A DNA stretch of 64,000 nucleotides from Wolfiporia cocos (taxonomy: Eukaryota > Basidiomycota > Agaricomycetes > Polyporales > Phaeolaceae): contig JACCLO010000013.1 in NCBI GenBank assembly GCA_029448655.1, forward strand, positions 310,001 to 374,000, in the 5' to 3' direction. Below the pieces are notes generated by a model. That model made no database searches. It was not told where the DNA came from and saw only the letters and a list, made by a program, of their open reading frames with translations. The translations under genes were made by a program, and so were the position numbers. Shown piece after piece: positions 46,694 through 57,892 of this stretch; position 1 is the stretch's first letter, and every line of letters begins with the position of its first letter.

Positions 46694-49242
46694 ATGGCAC
46701 CTGCAGCAACTCTCGCCCGCGTCCTCCTCGGGGCCGTCGCGGCGCTCACTGCGCTCGTGAGCGTGCAGGCGGCGCCGACGGAGGTGATGCAGCGCCCGGC
46801 GGACTACAAGGACCCGCCGCTCGTGGTCCCGATGGGCGACCCCACGCCGGAGGTCGTGCACAAGCGCGCGGGCTCGGGCTACGTCCAGGCGGCGTACTTC
46901 ACCAACTGGTGCGTGGCAGTTCCAAAGGTGGTCGTATGCCGCCGCTGAGCGATCTCCCGATCGCGCAGGGGCATCTACGGCGCCAACTTCCGTGAGTGTG
47001 CAGATCTGTTGGTGTGGCGGGCCGCCGGCTGATTGCGGGGATGTGCAGAACCGTCGAACATCACGCCATCAGACCTGACCCACATCTTGTATGCGTTCGC
47101 GGACGTCTCTCCTGACACGGGTAACATCTCCCTCACCGACACCTACGCCGATGAGCAGGTAAGGTTGTCGAGCCACATCGATCGTGCCACAATCTGAGCG
47201 ATGTGGTGCGCCAGAAACACTACCCGGGAGACAGCTGGGATGCGACAGGCAACAACCTCTACGGCTGTTTGAAGCAGGTACGACACTTCTCGCTGCTCCC
47301 CCTCACCAGCGCCTCATCCCATGCTCGCGAAAGATGTATCTCCTCAAGCTGGCAAATAGGAACCTCAAGGTGCTCCTTTCGATCGGCGGGTACACCTACT
47401 CGCAGGACGGGCACTTCTCGTTCGTAACCAACTCGAGCCTGCGCGCGACGTTCGTCTCGAGCGCGGTGAGCTTCATCCAGAACTTCGGCTTCGACGGGAT
47501 CGACATCGACTTTGAATACCCGGACACGCCCGCACTCGCTGAAGGCTTTGCGGATCTCCTCACCGAGCTCCGCTCGGCGTTCGACGCGCTCGCAACGCAG
47601 AAGGGTGACTCGGTGCCGTACCAGCTGACGGTGAGCTACCCTGCTCCAATCGTCGAAAGGCAGGACACGACGATTGACTCTCGGTTGTTGTGCAGGCCGC
47701 CGTATCCGCTGGATGGGCGAACTATCAGTATCTGCTGGTCCCCCAGATGGATGCTGCGCTTACGTACTGGAACCTGATGGTAGGCCCATCATACCTCCCG
47801 TTCATTCTATCGACTAATGAAGCCGTAGGCATACGATTACGCCGGATCATGGCTGAACTTCGTGAGTTCCCACCGCATCAGCAGCTCATTACGTTGACGC
47901 TTACAATCCCGGTCACAGACTGCCAATCAAGGTATGCCCGAAGTGAATGACATTGTCACTAGCAACTGACGGCCGCCCAGCTAACCTGTATGACCCGTCG
48001 CTCACCAATGTCTCTACGAACAAGGCGATCGAATGGTACCTTGCGAACGGTGCTACGCCAAGCAAGATCAACATGGGTACGTTACCGCGCCTGCTTCGCA
48101 GTGCGCCGCAACTCATGCGACCACAGGTATCCCCCTTTACGGCCGCTCTTTCGAGGACACTGACGGCATTGGCGACTCGTACGACGGTGTAAGTCCAGAC
48201 CGCCTCGGCCGCAACATCAACGATTAGAAAGTTGACTGCGCGATTAGGTTGGCTCTGGCACCCTGCAGGATGGCATCTGGGACTACAGCGACCTGCCCAA
48301 GGCGGGCGCGACTGTGCGTGTGCTCATCCCTCCGTACATCAGGAGGCGCGCTGATGCCCGCGCGGCACAGGTGTACGAGAACTACACGGACGTCGCGAGC
48401 TACTCGTACGACTCGAGCACTCTGGAGCTCATCTCGTATGACACGCCCAACATTGTCACGAAGAAGGCACAATACGTGATCGCCAACGGCCTTGCGGGCT
48501 CGATGTTCTGGGATGTGAGTAGTCGACGCCGCGGTTCTCGTCAATCTGCACGCTCATCGTGCATGTGTGGTAGCTCTCGACAGACAAGACCGGCAACGAG
48601 TCGCTGGTGTACACCACGTCGCAGACATACGGTACCCTAGACCAGACCTTGGTGAGTCACTCCGAGTTGTTTCTCCGTCAGCTGCTGATGAACACCGTAT
48701 CAGAACCACATTGAGTAAGCAATTCAGTGATGGGGAGAACCAGCCAAACGCTGACATGCATGGCCAGCTACCCGGACAGCGAGTGGACGAACATCGCCGA
48801 CAACATGGGCGAGTTGGGCTCATCCACATCGACCTCAGCTGCTGCCTCCTCCACTTCCGGCACTCCGACCAGCACGGCGGCCACTACGACCACCGCGGCT
48901 GCGTCTTCTGGACAGTGCAGCAGCGTCAGCGCGTGGAGCGCCACGGTAAGTACTGTGCCATCTGGCTATGGGGTGACTTGAATTCACGACATGTCGAAGG
49001 CAACATACGTCGGTGGCGACGAGGCGACCTACAGTGAGTTTGGTCTTGCGCGCTGCGGCTGTTGCTGGCGTACTAACCTGCCCTGCGACAGATGGCGACC
49101 TCTGGACTGCCCAGTGGTGGACATCGGGTGACACCCCCGGTGGCTCCGGTGAGCATTTGCGGATTACGTCTGCTTCTGGCTGTGGTATTCTGACCAGAAT
49201 CGCTACATAGCTGGCGTCTGGACGGACGATGGGGCCTGCTAA
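46694..49242 (+). CDS. Secreted GH18 chitinase with C-terminal CBM5/12 chitin-binding module
   Basis: Eighteen exons join in frame to 531 residues. A signal peptide ([20 protein letters not shown], cleavage likely after VQA) is followed by a GH18 barrel: [29 protein letters not shown], the catalytic [10 protein letters not shown] with Glu at about residue 198, [19 protein letters not shown] and GIPLYGRSF. Then come a [12 protein letters not shown] end block, a Ser/Thr/Ala-rich linker at about 440-480, and a chitin-binding module with [17 protein letters not shown] ending VWTDDGAC. It hydrolyses beta-1,4 GlcNAc polymers with retention, using the substrate acetamido group; roles are wall remodelling or feeding on chitin. 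Two microexons of 13 bases (47919-47931) and 11 bases (48704-48714) are required to keep the frame, and the 57-base intron 48314-48370 is itself free of stops. Confidence 0.9.
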
Positions 49243-49413
49243 AAGACACTGAAAGAACTCTGACACTGTAAACCAACCACGAACAATGTATCTACTACTA
49301 AAGGGGATTGAGGGTACCACGAGATGTGTAAAATGAAAATGGTCGTATTCAGCTAGATGGGCGGCAGCATGCACTTGCAGCAATATTGATATCTGCGAAG
49401 TGCTTGGAACCAT

Positions 49414-52400
49414 CTACAGATACAGAGAAGAGCAGAAGATGACCGAGTTGGGCCGCGCGAGCATCTCGGAGGCCTTCTCGAACTTCTCCTGTAACTCATT
49501 GTTGCCGATGACCTTGGCCGCTTGACTCATTTGCCGAATGAGCTCCTGTAGACGTCGGAACACGCGGATGAGATTGCCCTCGAATTGGTCGGTTAGCTGT
49601 GGCACCCCGCAAGGCACATTGTCAGGATAATTTCAGTCCACAAGTGAGGCTGAAGACGACGAACCTTGCAGATGTCAGAGAAAGACGCGCCGCGACACCA
49701 CTGGACAACGGCATCCATAAGCTCCACCTTGAAGGATTTGATATATTCCTCCTCATCGATCGAGAGCTTGGATTCCTTCGAGACTTTGACTATCCGCCTT
49801 GCAATCTCTTGCATAACGCGCAGGGGTGCAGCAAGCTCTTCCTTCAACTTTGTGGGCTGTTCGCTCTACGAGAGGAATGGCATGTTACGAAACATTCGAC
49901 CATCTTATGCAATGGTACGTACCTTCTCCGTAAAGACAAAGCAGCTGAGTAGACCGGCACATTGTTCCGGTGACAGCTGATTGAACGCGCCATTGAAGAT
50001 CAGCTCAGTCAACAGGAGCTCGTCGCCAGTGCTGATTTCGCACGCGACACGGCCCTTCATGTCAACAATGTCCGCCGAGGTTGTGAAGCCCAGCCGCCTG
50101 AGAACCCGCTTACGGCACTTGAGCTCTTCCATCTGCAAAACGTCGTTGGTCGCCTGGACGCGCTTCTTGAGCTCGCGAATACGAGTCTGGCATTCTTGCT
50201 TCTTGACGTACATCGTGTACAACTCCGGGAGACGAGGATCTTTGTGTAGAGGACTTGAGGTGAGCTTACCCTCCATCACACGAATTTTCTATAATCAAGA
50301 TGAAGAGGCCGGCAAAGCACAGTCATAATCTATTTACTCACGGTGACGAGGGCCTTGAATTTGTCGTCCTCGATTCCCATGTCAGCAACAGGATCCAGTA
50401 GGGGTATGCCATCGGGGAAGCGCCGCTGGACCTCCTGTACACTCTTCCACACGGTGTCCCTGGCCTGAATAGCTCGCAGGTCTTTCGGCATGAATATCCG
50501 TAGACGACTTATTTGGTCTATCGTCGATAACAGCACAGGGACGACGAGCGGCTCGCCCTGCTCTCCCAGTGGGCAAGGTTGCACGCCACCGGGCGTTGGG
50601 GTCGAAGTGTTACGGTCCTTCGGAAGGGTTGAGCCTCTCGCACAGTGCAGGACGATGTCGACGGTATACTTTTCATGCGGTGGGAGCGCATCCAGTCCGC
50701 CGGCGGCCATATTCTACGATAGCACAAGGTGTCAGTGTGGATGTCCGTGCCGTAGCATGCGAAACGACAACCTTCGACGGCAACCGCTTCTGATAGTTAG
50801 CGATAACGCCCCATCCGAAGTCGAGCTTCTGGTGCTTGACCTTGACCAAGCGGCCAGGCTGGAGGTACGGCAGGCTGTACGTCGGATGTGTGATAACGTC
50901 CTTGAAATCTGACGACATCTGGTCGAGCTGTTGCCTATATTCGTAGTACTCCGCGACGAGCTCTTCCTCGGGGACGACCATTGACTGCTTCCGTTCTTCC
51001 TCGCGGTGCAGCTCTATCGTCATGCACTGTCATCAGCCGGGGCCCGTGGGGCCATACGGAAGGAACGACTCACCGTCCTCGAGAAGCGGCACGCCCGCAC
51101 TGCTCTGGAACTGGAAGAAACACCGCTCCAACATATACTCCGGGCTTATGCCCTCGACCTTCATTAGATTGAGCACCATGTTATACCCAAGATGAAACGC
51201 GGAATCGAGTCGATCTGCCTCGCCCTTGATCATCTCCTTCATGGAAGTCGGCTCGAGCTTCTCGTCGCACATCATGATGACCACACCACGGTCATCGAGC
51301 CCGCGTCGCCCTGCGCGCCCGGACATCTGGATGTACTCGCCCGAGGAGAGGTGACGGAACTCGCGCCCATCGAACTTGCGTGCAGCGGTGAATACGACCG
51401 TCTTCGCGGGCATGTTCAAGCCAATCGAAAATGTCTCTGTCGCGAAGAGCACCTTGATAAGGCCTTCCTGGAAAAGGATCTCGATAACCTCCTTCAGGAT
51501 GGGAAGCAGCCCGCCGTGGTGGATGCCAATGCCGCGCTTCAGGAGAGGAAGCAAGTTCGCGATCTGCGGGAGTTTACGGTCGTCCACCGAGAGGTTCTCG
51601 ATCGCATTGTTGAAGATGTTCGTCACGAGATCCTGCTCGTCCGTGGAGTTGAACTCCATTTTTGACATTGTCAGCGCCAGAGCCTCGCATTCCCGCTTGC
51701 TAAATGCGAAGATGATGACGGGGTTGTAATTCTTGAGCATAATCATCTTCACGATCTTCTGGATATCAGACGGGCCTGAGCAGTGTCAGCGATAGCAAGA
51801 ATACGACGGAGAGGTCGCTCACCTTTCTTGTCCACGCCCTTTCTCGATTTCCCCTTTCTGCCTTTCCCGCTTTTGGGATCCGCAGGGTCGTCGCCCATCT
51901 TCTCCTGCAACATGCCCATGGCCTTGCTGAAGTTATCCTCCCGGAATTCGCTCTTCTCGTTGACGACGAGGTATATACCCTCTCCGCCCGCAGGGAACAG
52001 ATAATGCTGCAGGGGCGTCGGCCGGAAGTCGGTATAGACGACGTGACATGGCTGCTCGTGCGATTTGCATATCCATTCCGCGAATTGCATCGCGTTAGGG
52101 ATGGTAGCGGACAGGAAAACGTACCGCACGGAATGGGGAAGCAGGATGATAGTCTCCTCCCAGACGACACCGCGCTCCTTGTCGCGCATGTAGTGAATCT
52201 CGTCGAAAATGACCCATGCTACCTCGCGCATGATTTCCGACCCGCGGTATAACATGGAGCGCAGAATCTGGGGCGCCACATGAGTAACAAATTTCTGTTC
52301 TGGATATTGCGTACGCACTTCGGTAGTCATAACAAGACATGTTGCAGAAGGATTGATTGTAACGTCTCCAGTCATCAGACCGACGTCTCCAAACTCGGCC

Positions 52401-53162
52401 ATCATTTCACGGTACTTTTGGTTACTCAGAGCCTATATGGATGATTTAGTGATCCATGTTTGCATAGAACGACAATAATTTGGATTACTAGCCTTGATGG
52501 GGCTCGTGTAAATTACACGCTGTTTATTTTGCAGACAATGTGCGATAGCGTATTCGGCTACAACCGTCTTTCCAGCACTGGTATGCGCAGAGACCAGCAC
52601 ACTCTCGTTCCGTTGAATTGCATGTATGGACACTTGCTGGAAGGGATCAAGGGTGAATTTGTACTCCCTTGCGGGTTTTGGTGGGGGAACATGGTTCGCA
52701 ATAGGAACGTAAGGATAGCCTGGTGGGACTGCGACTTGATGGCGAACCTTTTTGCCGTTATATACAAGCTTCACGTAGTACACGAGAATGCAAACACACC
52801 TGATGCCTAAGCTCTAGACGTGAACCGGCTTCGACTGCGCCCGTCAGACCAGCACTGGCCGCGACCTCTCGCCTGGCCTCGATTTCCACTTCGTCAACGA
52901 CCATGGGTTTTGGAGACGCCAGTCGTGGCTTTTTGGTCGATGGACCTGGGTCGCCATTCGCATTCGAACTGCCATTTGCTTCCTGGGGCGGGGGTGATCC
53001 TACGCGGAGTTCAGGTTCTTTACGCTTCTTCGAGCTCTCTGCCGTCGAAGGCTCAGGCTCGACATCCATTTTGGCATCATCTTGTTGTGTGCCAGCCTCT
53101 GTTTCTGGCACATCATCCTGAGGAGTATCCTCCAGAAACGAGAACAGGTCGTCCGCGTTCAT
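49414..53162 (-). CDS. MTR4: Mtr4-type DExH RNA helicase of the nuclear exosome/TRAMP pathway
   Basis: Nine exons (53162-52800, 52747-52493, 52432-51823, 51775-51074, 51013-50772, 50713-50342, 50288-49923, 49865-49665, 49596-49414) give 1097 residues, close to the yeast protein. An acidic, disordered N-terminus ([13 protein letters not shown]) precedes RecA1 with SAHTSAGKT (Walker A), [19 protein letters not shown] (DEIH box) and VFLSATIPN. RecA2 has [35 protein letters not shown] and [12 protein letters not shown]. The arch/KOW insertion ([13 protein letters not shown]) and the helical C-terminal DSHCT domain ([17 protein letters not shown]) follow. Mtr4 unwinds structured nuclear RNAs and feeds them 3' to 5' into the exosome, alone or with Trf4/Air2. 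The presence of the arch separates it from Ski2 by sequence. One intron has a GC donor. Confidence 0.95.
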
Positions 53163-54439
53163 AGTTTATAGAAATCAAAATTTAGTAAGCCCGCTTCCAA
53201 GTCTCAAGAAAATATGTATGCCTGATAGCCACACGCGAAGTGTCCCTCACAGGTTCCCCAGGAGCCTACGAACAACGTCGGTATACAAGACAAAATAAGG
53301 CTGTTCGTACCGACCTTAGAGTTTGCACTTAAGGAAGCTGCAACCTGAGCCTTTCTTTCAGAACTTACCTCCCCCACAATACACGTGATCAACGAACCGT
53401 TCGGGCGTCAACATTCCTCAATGCACAGCCTGCTACTGTTCTCATTGTTCCCACAATCTTGCTATTGTATGCTGCTCAGAAATTCACGGTTTTGCATCAA
53501 AGTCTGGCCAAAATAACAGAACTTTGTCGCTCCTACAGTGATGAGGAGTCGACCTACGTTCACCAACTGAATTGGGCCCATTATAACGATTCAATCTAGA
53601 TGGAATCTGGCTTTAATTTCGCATAAGCGATCGTCCTTGTTCTTTAGCCTTCATCAGCTGCGCTCAACAGACTCTCTCTACGTCCCGCAAGACATACGAC
53701 TTGAACTATTTTGTTCATGTGTATCGACGCATAGCCAGCAGGGGGACGAATGGCTTCCAGCTGTTTGGGACTTCGTGCTGCTTTCAGACAGTGACGACTC
53801 ATCTCACTGCGTCTGACATCCCTTCCTTTGGTTCCACTCGAGATTATGTAAACCATCTCACAATAGGAACAGGGCAGGGGGCTGAGTGGCTTGAATGGTA
53901 CGACTTCATGTGTCAGGAACCACATTTATTCATGTTCAACTGTCCCAGTTCTTAGGTCATGACGACGCCGTGGACAAGGAAGTTACAGGACCCACACCAT
54001 TTCCTCCGTGCCAGACTGTACTGATCCCGTCGCGATTGACTCCGATAACCAGTTCTCGGTGCGGCAGAATGTTATGCATTTTGTACCGGAGACATGTCGG
54101 AATGTTCGAACGTGCTACCGCGAGCCGGTCAGCAGAACTAGTGGCAGGCATTCCCGTACGCTCGTCGGCAATGGTGAAAAGCCAGCTATCAGAGCTACAC
54201 CCCATCTGTCTCACGCTAGCCCCTTGTGGTTGCACTGACTATATGACGTTAAGACCAAGAATCCACTGCGAAGGTCTTCACCGGGATGCTTGGATGACAG
54301 TCCAGGCTTTCGTCATATGCCTAAGCCGCTGTCCTTCCATGGTCAGAACCATCGCGCATATTCCGCTACGCTCAAAAGCTGGTCGTGACTGCTGATGAAT
54401 AGTGGTCCCTTGGGGAACCTTAGGTGGGGTTCCATTCCC
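53163..54439. other. 5' flank of MTR4; no gene recognised
   Basis: A plus-strand ORF at 53701-53955 and others at 53895-54395 lack domains. The stretch next to 53162 should contain the MTR4 promoter; no strong TATA element is seen. Confidence 0.4.
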
Positions 54440-55020
54440 GGTTCCGACACCGTGGGCGAATCCTCGTGGCGTTGATATCCGTAATGCCACTGCTGTTACT
54501 CCATGTGCCACCAAAACACAACCTTTCTTCTTCTGGTTCCCACCGACTTCTCTGCTCGTGTTATTCTCTGGCTTACCTTCGCTGGCACAATCGTGCAGAC
54601 TCGTTCGTATTATGATTCGTTGCGCCACCTTGCATATGATCCGGTACATGCTGCTGCGGTGAGTCTGGGTCTCATGTCTTCTTGCGAACATCTCCATCGA
54701 ATCGATCTCTTCGCTGATGTCAGCTTTGCTCAGAAGTAGACTTCTTTGATGCGAGTCAGCCCGGAGGCCGTTCGGGACGTCTGGTAGCCGGACGTCAGGG
54801 TCTACGATTTTGCTATTCAAGAGGCATCGCCCGAGTATCGATGGAACGTGTTGAGGCTTGACGCTTTCACGCCATTCATGGTGGTGTTCCCGTGAATCAT
54901 CCTATTCCAATCAGGCATTCCAGTCGCTTGACGTGCAGTTCCGCCTATCTCGAGCAATACGATCTCACAGCGTCCCATGACCAAAATAACCCCTTTCCGT
55001 GAACACTCCACTACATCCGA
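54440..55020 (-). pseudogene. Possible relic of an AIG1-like G-domain protein
   Basis: On the minus strand, NRMIHGNTTMNGVKASSLNT and FHRYSGDA resemble the His-Arg-Ile..Asn-Arg-Met..Gly..Asn-Leu..Phe segment after the G3 motif of Agaricomycete P-loop GTPases. Further down, SKADISEEIDSMEMFARRHE, a HRSSMYRII stretch and a GKPENNTSREVGG end fit the RH.T..SA..II and GK..TAAG segments of the same family. The P-loop and DTPG motif are not legible and the frame changes once near 54820. The homology call is by eye and weak. Confidence 0.3.
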
Positions 55021-55709
55021 GTCTTGTCGTGATGCTCACATGCGTAGTGATTCAGCACAGGATGCTGCTGCGAGGCGGAGCTCGAGAACGCTTGCGTACG
55101 CGCGGAAGACGACTGCTAAGGCCCTGATTCTCTGTTCTTCACTCGCTTCTCTACAATTGTACCGTCTTGATCGATCCAATGTGCGTCTCCGGGAGTGCCG
55201 CGGAACATCGTAGGCATACATGGGAACGTTTCAGGCCGAGATCATCTTCGCGTCATTGTTTTTGAGACGGAGAGGGAAGCTGACGGGCTCAGTAGGGACA
55301 TCATTGGCGATACTACAATCTCACGTCGAGATAGACAAGACAATCGGTGGCCCGGTTGATGCATCAGACGGCTGGTTTCCACGGTGCATGACTTTTATGA
55401 CTGTTTGACAGGGGCAAGTCGCTGACAACTGGTCACTCGTAGGCTTGGGCGATTATTGCAGCACATGAGGCATTACAATTCGCGACGGCGTCAGATCCGG
55501 GCTAAGGCTCAAGTGAGTACAGGTCACAATTCGTCAAGTGATGAGAGGCCGCCGCTTCGCATCCACGTGATGCTCACCACCGTCAATTAGTCACTGGGTA
55601 CCACTACTGAGCTAGAATGCAATGGGCGACCAGCTGACATTTTGGCCCTGCCATACGCCCCCGCAGAAGATCACGCTCTCTCAGTAAGAACTTGCGCGAA
55701 GGCCGCCGC
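55021..55709. other. No gene recognised; catalase upstream region
   Basis: Short ORFs without domains. The last 200 bases are a plausible promoter for the catalase gene. Confidence 0.4.
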
Positions 55710-55720
55710 GATACAAATAG
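55710..55720 (+). promoter_or_regulatory. TATA-like element of the catalase gene
   Basis: GATACAAATAG lies about 90-100 bases before ATG 55811 and is followed by a pyrimidine-rich tract (CCCTTTCCCTCTT type) that often surrounds fungal transcription starts. Support is positional only. Confidence 0.4.
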
Positions 55721-55810
55721 CCATCCATCTCGCTCCCACCCCTTCTTCACCCTTTCCCTCTTCTGTGCTGAGCTCCATCTCTATTCACTTGAAACGCGTA
55801 CGCTTCCGGG

Positions 55811-57892
55811 ATGCCTTCCAAGCAGGTCTTTGCCACTCAGGACAATGCGGTCTACACCACATCCGCCGGTGCGCCCGTCGCGGAGCCCTATGCCGCGCAG
55901 CGCATCGGTGTGAATGGCCCTCTACTCATTCAGGGTATATAATATGAAACAAATCATGATTAGATGTCGAACTGAATATTGTATGTAGACTTCCACCATA
56001 TTGACCTGCTCGCGCACTTCGACCGCGAGCGTATCCCTGGTAATGTCTCACATTGTTTCCGTGGTATCCAAAGCCGACTGTGTTCCCAGAGCGTGTCGTT
56101 CACGCGAAGGGTGCTGGAGCTCACGGCTACTTCGAGGTGACCCACGATATCACCGACCTCTCATGCGCGTCGATATTCTCCAAGGTCGGCAACAAGGCTC
56201 GTGCCACTGTACGGTTCTCCACCGTCGGTGGCGAGTCAGGATCAGCTGACACCGCTCGTGATCCTCGAGGTAAGATTCATATTACTAGCTATGAACTTTC
56301 TTTGATATGAGCTCTCACTAGGCTTTGCCATCAAGATCAAGACGGATGAGGGAAACCTTGACTGGGTGTTCAACAACACCCCAGTATTCTTCATCAGGGA
56401 CCCGTCCAAGTTCCCCCACTTCATTCACACACAGAAGCGTGACCCTCAGACTCACCTAAAGGACGCTGACATGTTCTGGGTGAGTACGATGTTAGTGTGA
56501 ATTGGATCATCAGCCAATACTTTGTCTATTAGGACTACCTCTCCCAGAACCCGGAGTCGATTCACCAGGTCATGATCCTGTTCTCGGACCGTGGGCACCC
56601 GGATGGTTACCACAACATGCACGGTTACTCTGGTCACACGTTCAAATTCGTCAACAAGGAGGGCAAGTTCCAATATGTCCAGATCCATTTTATCAAGGAC
56701 GGCGGCGCGAAGTCTCTCACCGAGCCGGAGGCCGGCCGCCTCGCTGGTGAGAACCCAGACTACGGTATTCAGTCCCTGTTTGAGGCGATCGAGGCGGGCA
56801 ACTACCCATCCTGGACTGTCTACGTCGTAAGCCAGACTGCACTAGGCTTGCGCACCATTGAGGTCTCATTCCCTCGCATAGCAAACGATGACCGCGGAGC
56901 AGGCAGAGAAGTTCCGCTACAACATTCTTGATCTCACCAAGATCTGGCCGCACAAGGAGTACCCGCTGAGACCAGTTGGCAAGCTCGTGCTGAACGAGAA
57001 CCCGCAAAACTACTTCGCTGAGATCGAGCAGGTAGATTTCGCCTCATAAGCGGTCTCGCCTATCGTTATCTCACCGATATTCGTCCGTCGTAGGCCGCGT
57101 TCTCGCCTTCCCACACCGTTCCCGGCATCGAGCCTTCCGCAGATCCTGTCCTCCAGTCCCGTCTGTTCTCCTACCCTGACACTCACAGGTCCGTATACTG
57201 CCTTCGCGTTCAAGGATATTCTGATCAATGCGTGGCACAGACATCGTCTCGGCGTCAACTACAACCAGTTGCCGGTCAACGCGCCAATCGCTCCTGTCGC
57301 CAACTTCCAGCGCGATGGCGCGATGACGTTCATCAGCCAAGGTGCTCGCCCCAACTACCAGAGCAGCATCGTACCTCTTCAGTACGTCGGGAACGGTCCC
57401 CATTTTAATTCCTAACACTCGTCATCTTAGGTACAAGCCGAAGCCGTACGAAGACGTCAAGCACGAGATCTGGTTGGGTAACGCGAACGTCGACCTCAGC
57501 TTCATCACGGAGCGTACGTTCCTCCTTTCCTTCATTCGTAGCCACTCAAACTAATGAGTTTCATAGTCGACTTCGAGCAGCCGCGCGCACTCTGGCTTAA
57601 GGTCTTCAACGACACCGACCGTGACCACCTCGTCCACAATGTCAAGGTCCACCTCATCAACGCCAGGAGCCTTGAGGTTAAGAACAGGACGCGTACGTGC
57701 TCACATTTCCGGTCCCATGTGATTTTCAGCCGACTCCTATTTTCAGTGTCCGTCTTCGCCGCTGTCGACCAGGGTCTCTCCGACCGTATTGCCAAGGCGA
57801 TCGGCTTGCCCCCTGTCAAGCCCCTCAAGGTTGCGCCTGCTTCGGAGGCCATCCGCTTCAAGGCCTTCGCTGCGTCTGCGTCTAACCTGTAA
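55811..57892 (+). CDS. Monofunctional haem catalase, small-subunit (clade 3) type
   Basis: Eleven exons (55811-55934, 55989-56039, 56090-56269, 56322-56479, 56533-56826, 56882-57031, 57094-57188, 57241-57381, 57431-57513, 57567-57692, 57747-57892) join in frame to 515 residues, the small-subunit length without the flavodoxin-like tail of large catalases. The distal His lies in [12 protein letters not shown], the active-site signature is [20 protein letters not shown], a distal Asn is in [14 protein letters not shown], and the proximal haem-ligand Tyr is in [14 protein letters not shown]. It converts two H2O2 into water and oxygen. There is no signal peptide, so it acts in the cytosol or peroxisome; the C-terminus SASNL is not a classic peroxisomal tag. 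MTR4 on one side and the relics between them suggest no functional linkage. Confidence 0.95.

Noticed and set aside
48314..48370. 57-base stretch as coding sequence in the chitinase
   Set aside because: It has strong GTGCGT and GCACAG borders and interrupts a conserved motif; treated as an intron.
51192..51665. 157-codon plus-strand ORF inside MTR4
   Set aside because: Antisense shadow of helicase motifs in RecA2.
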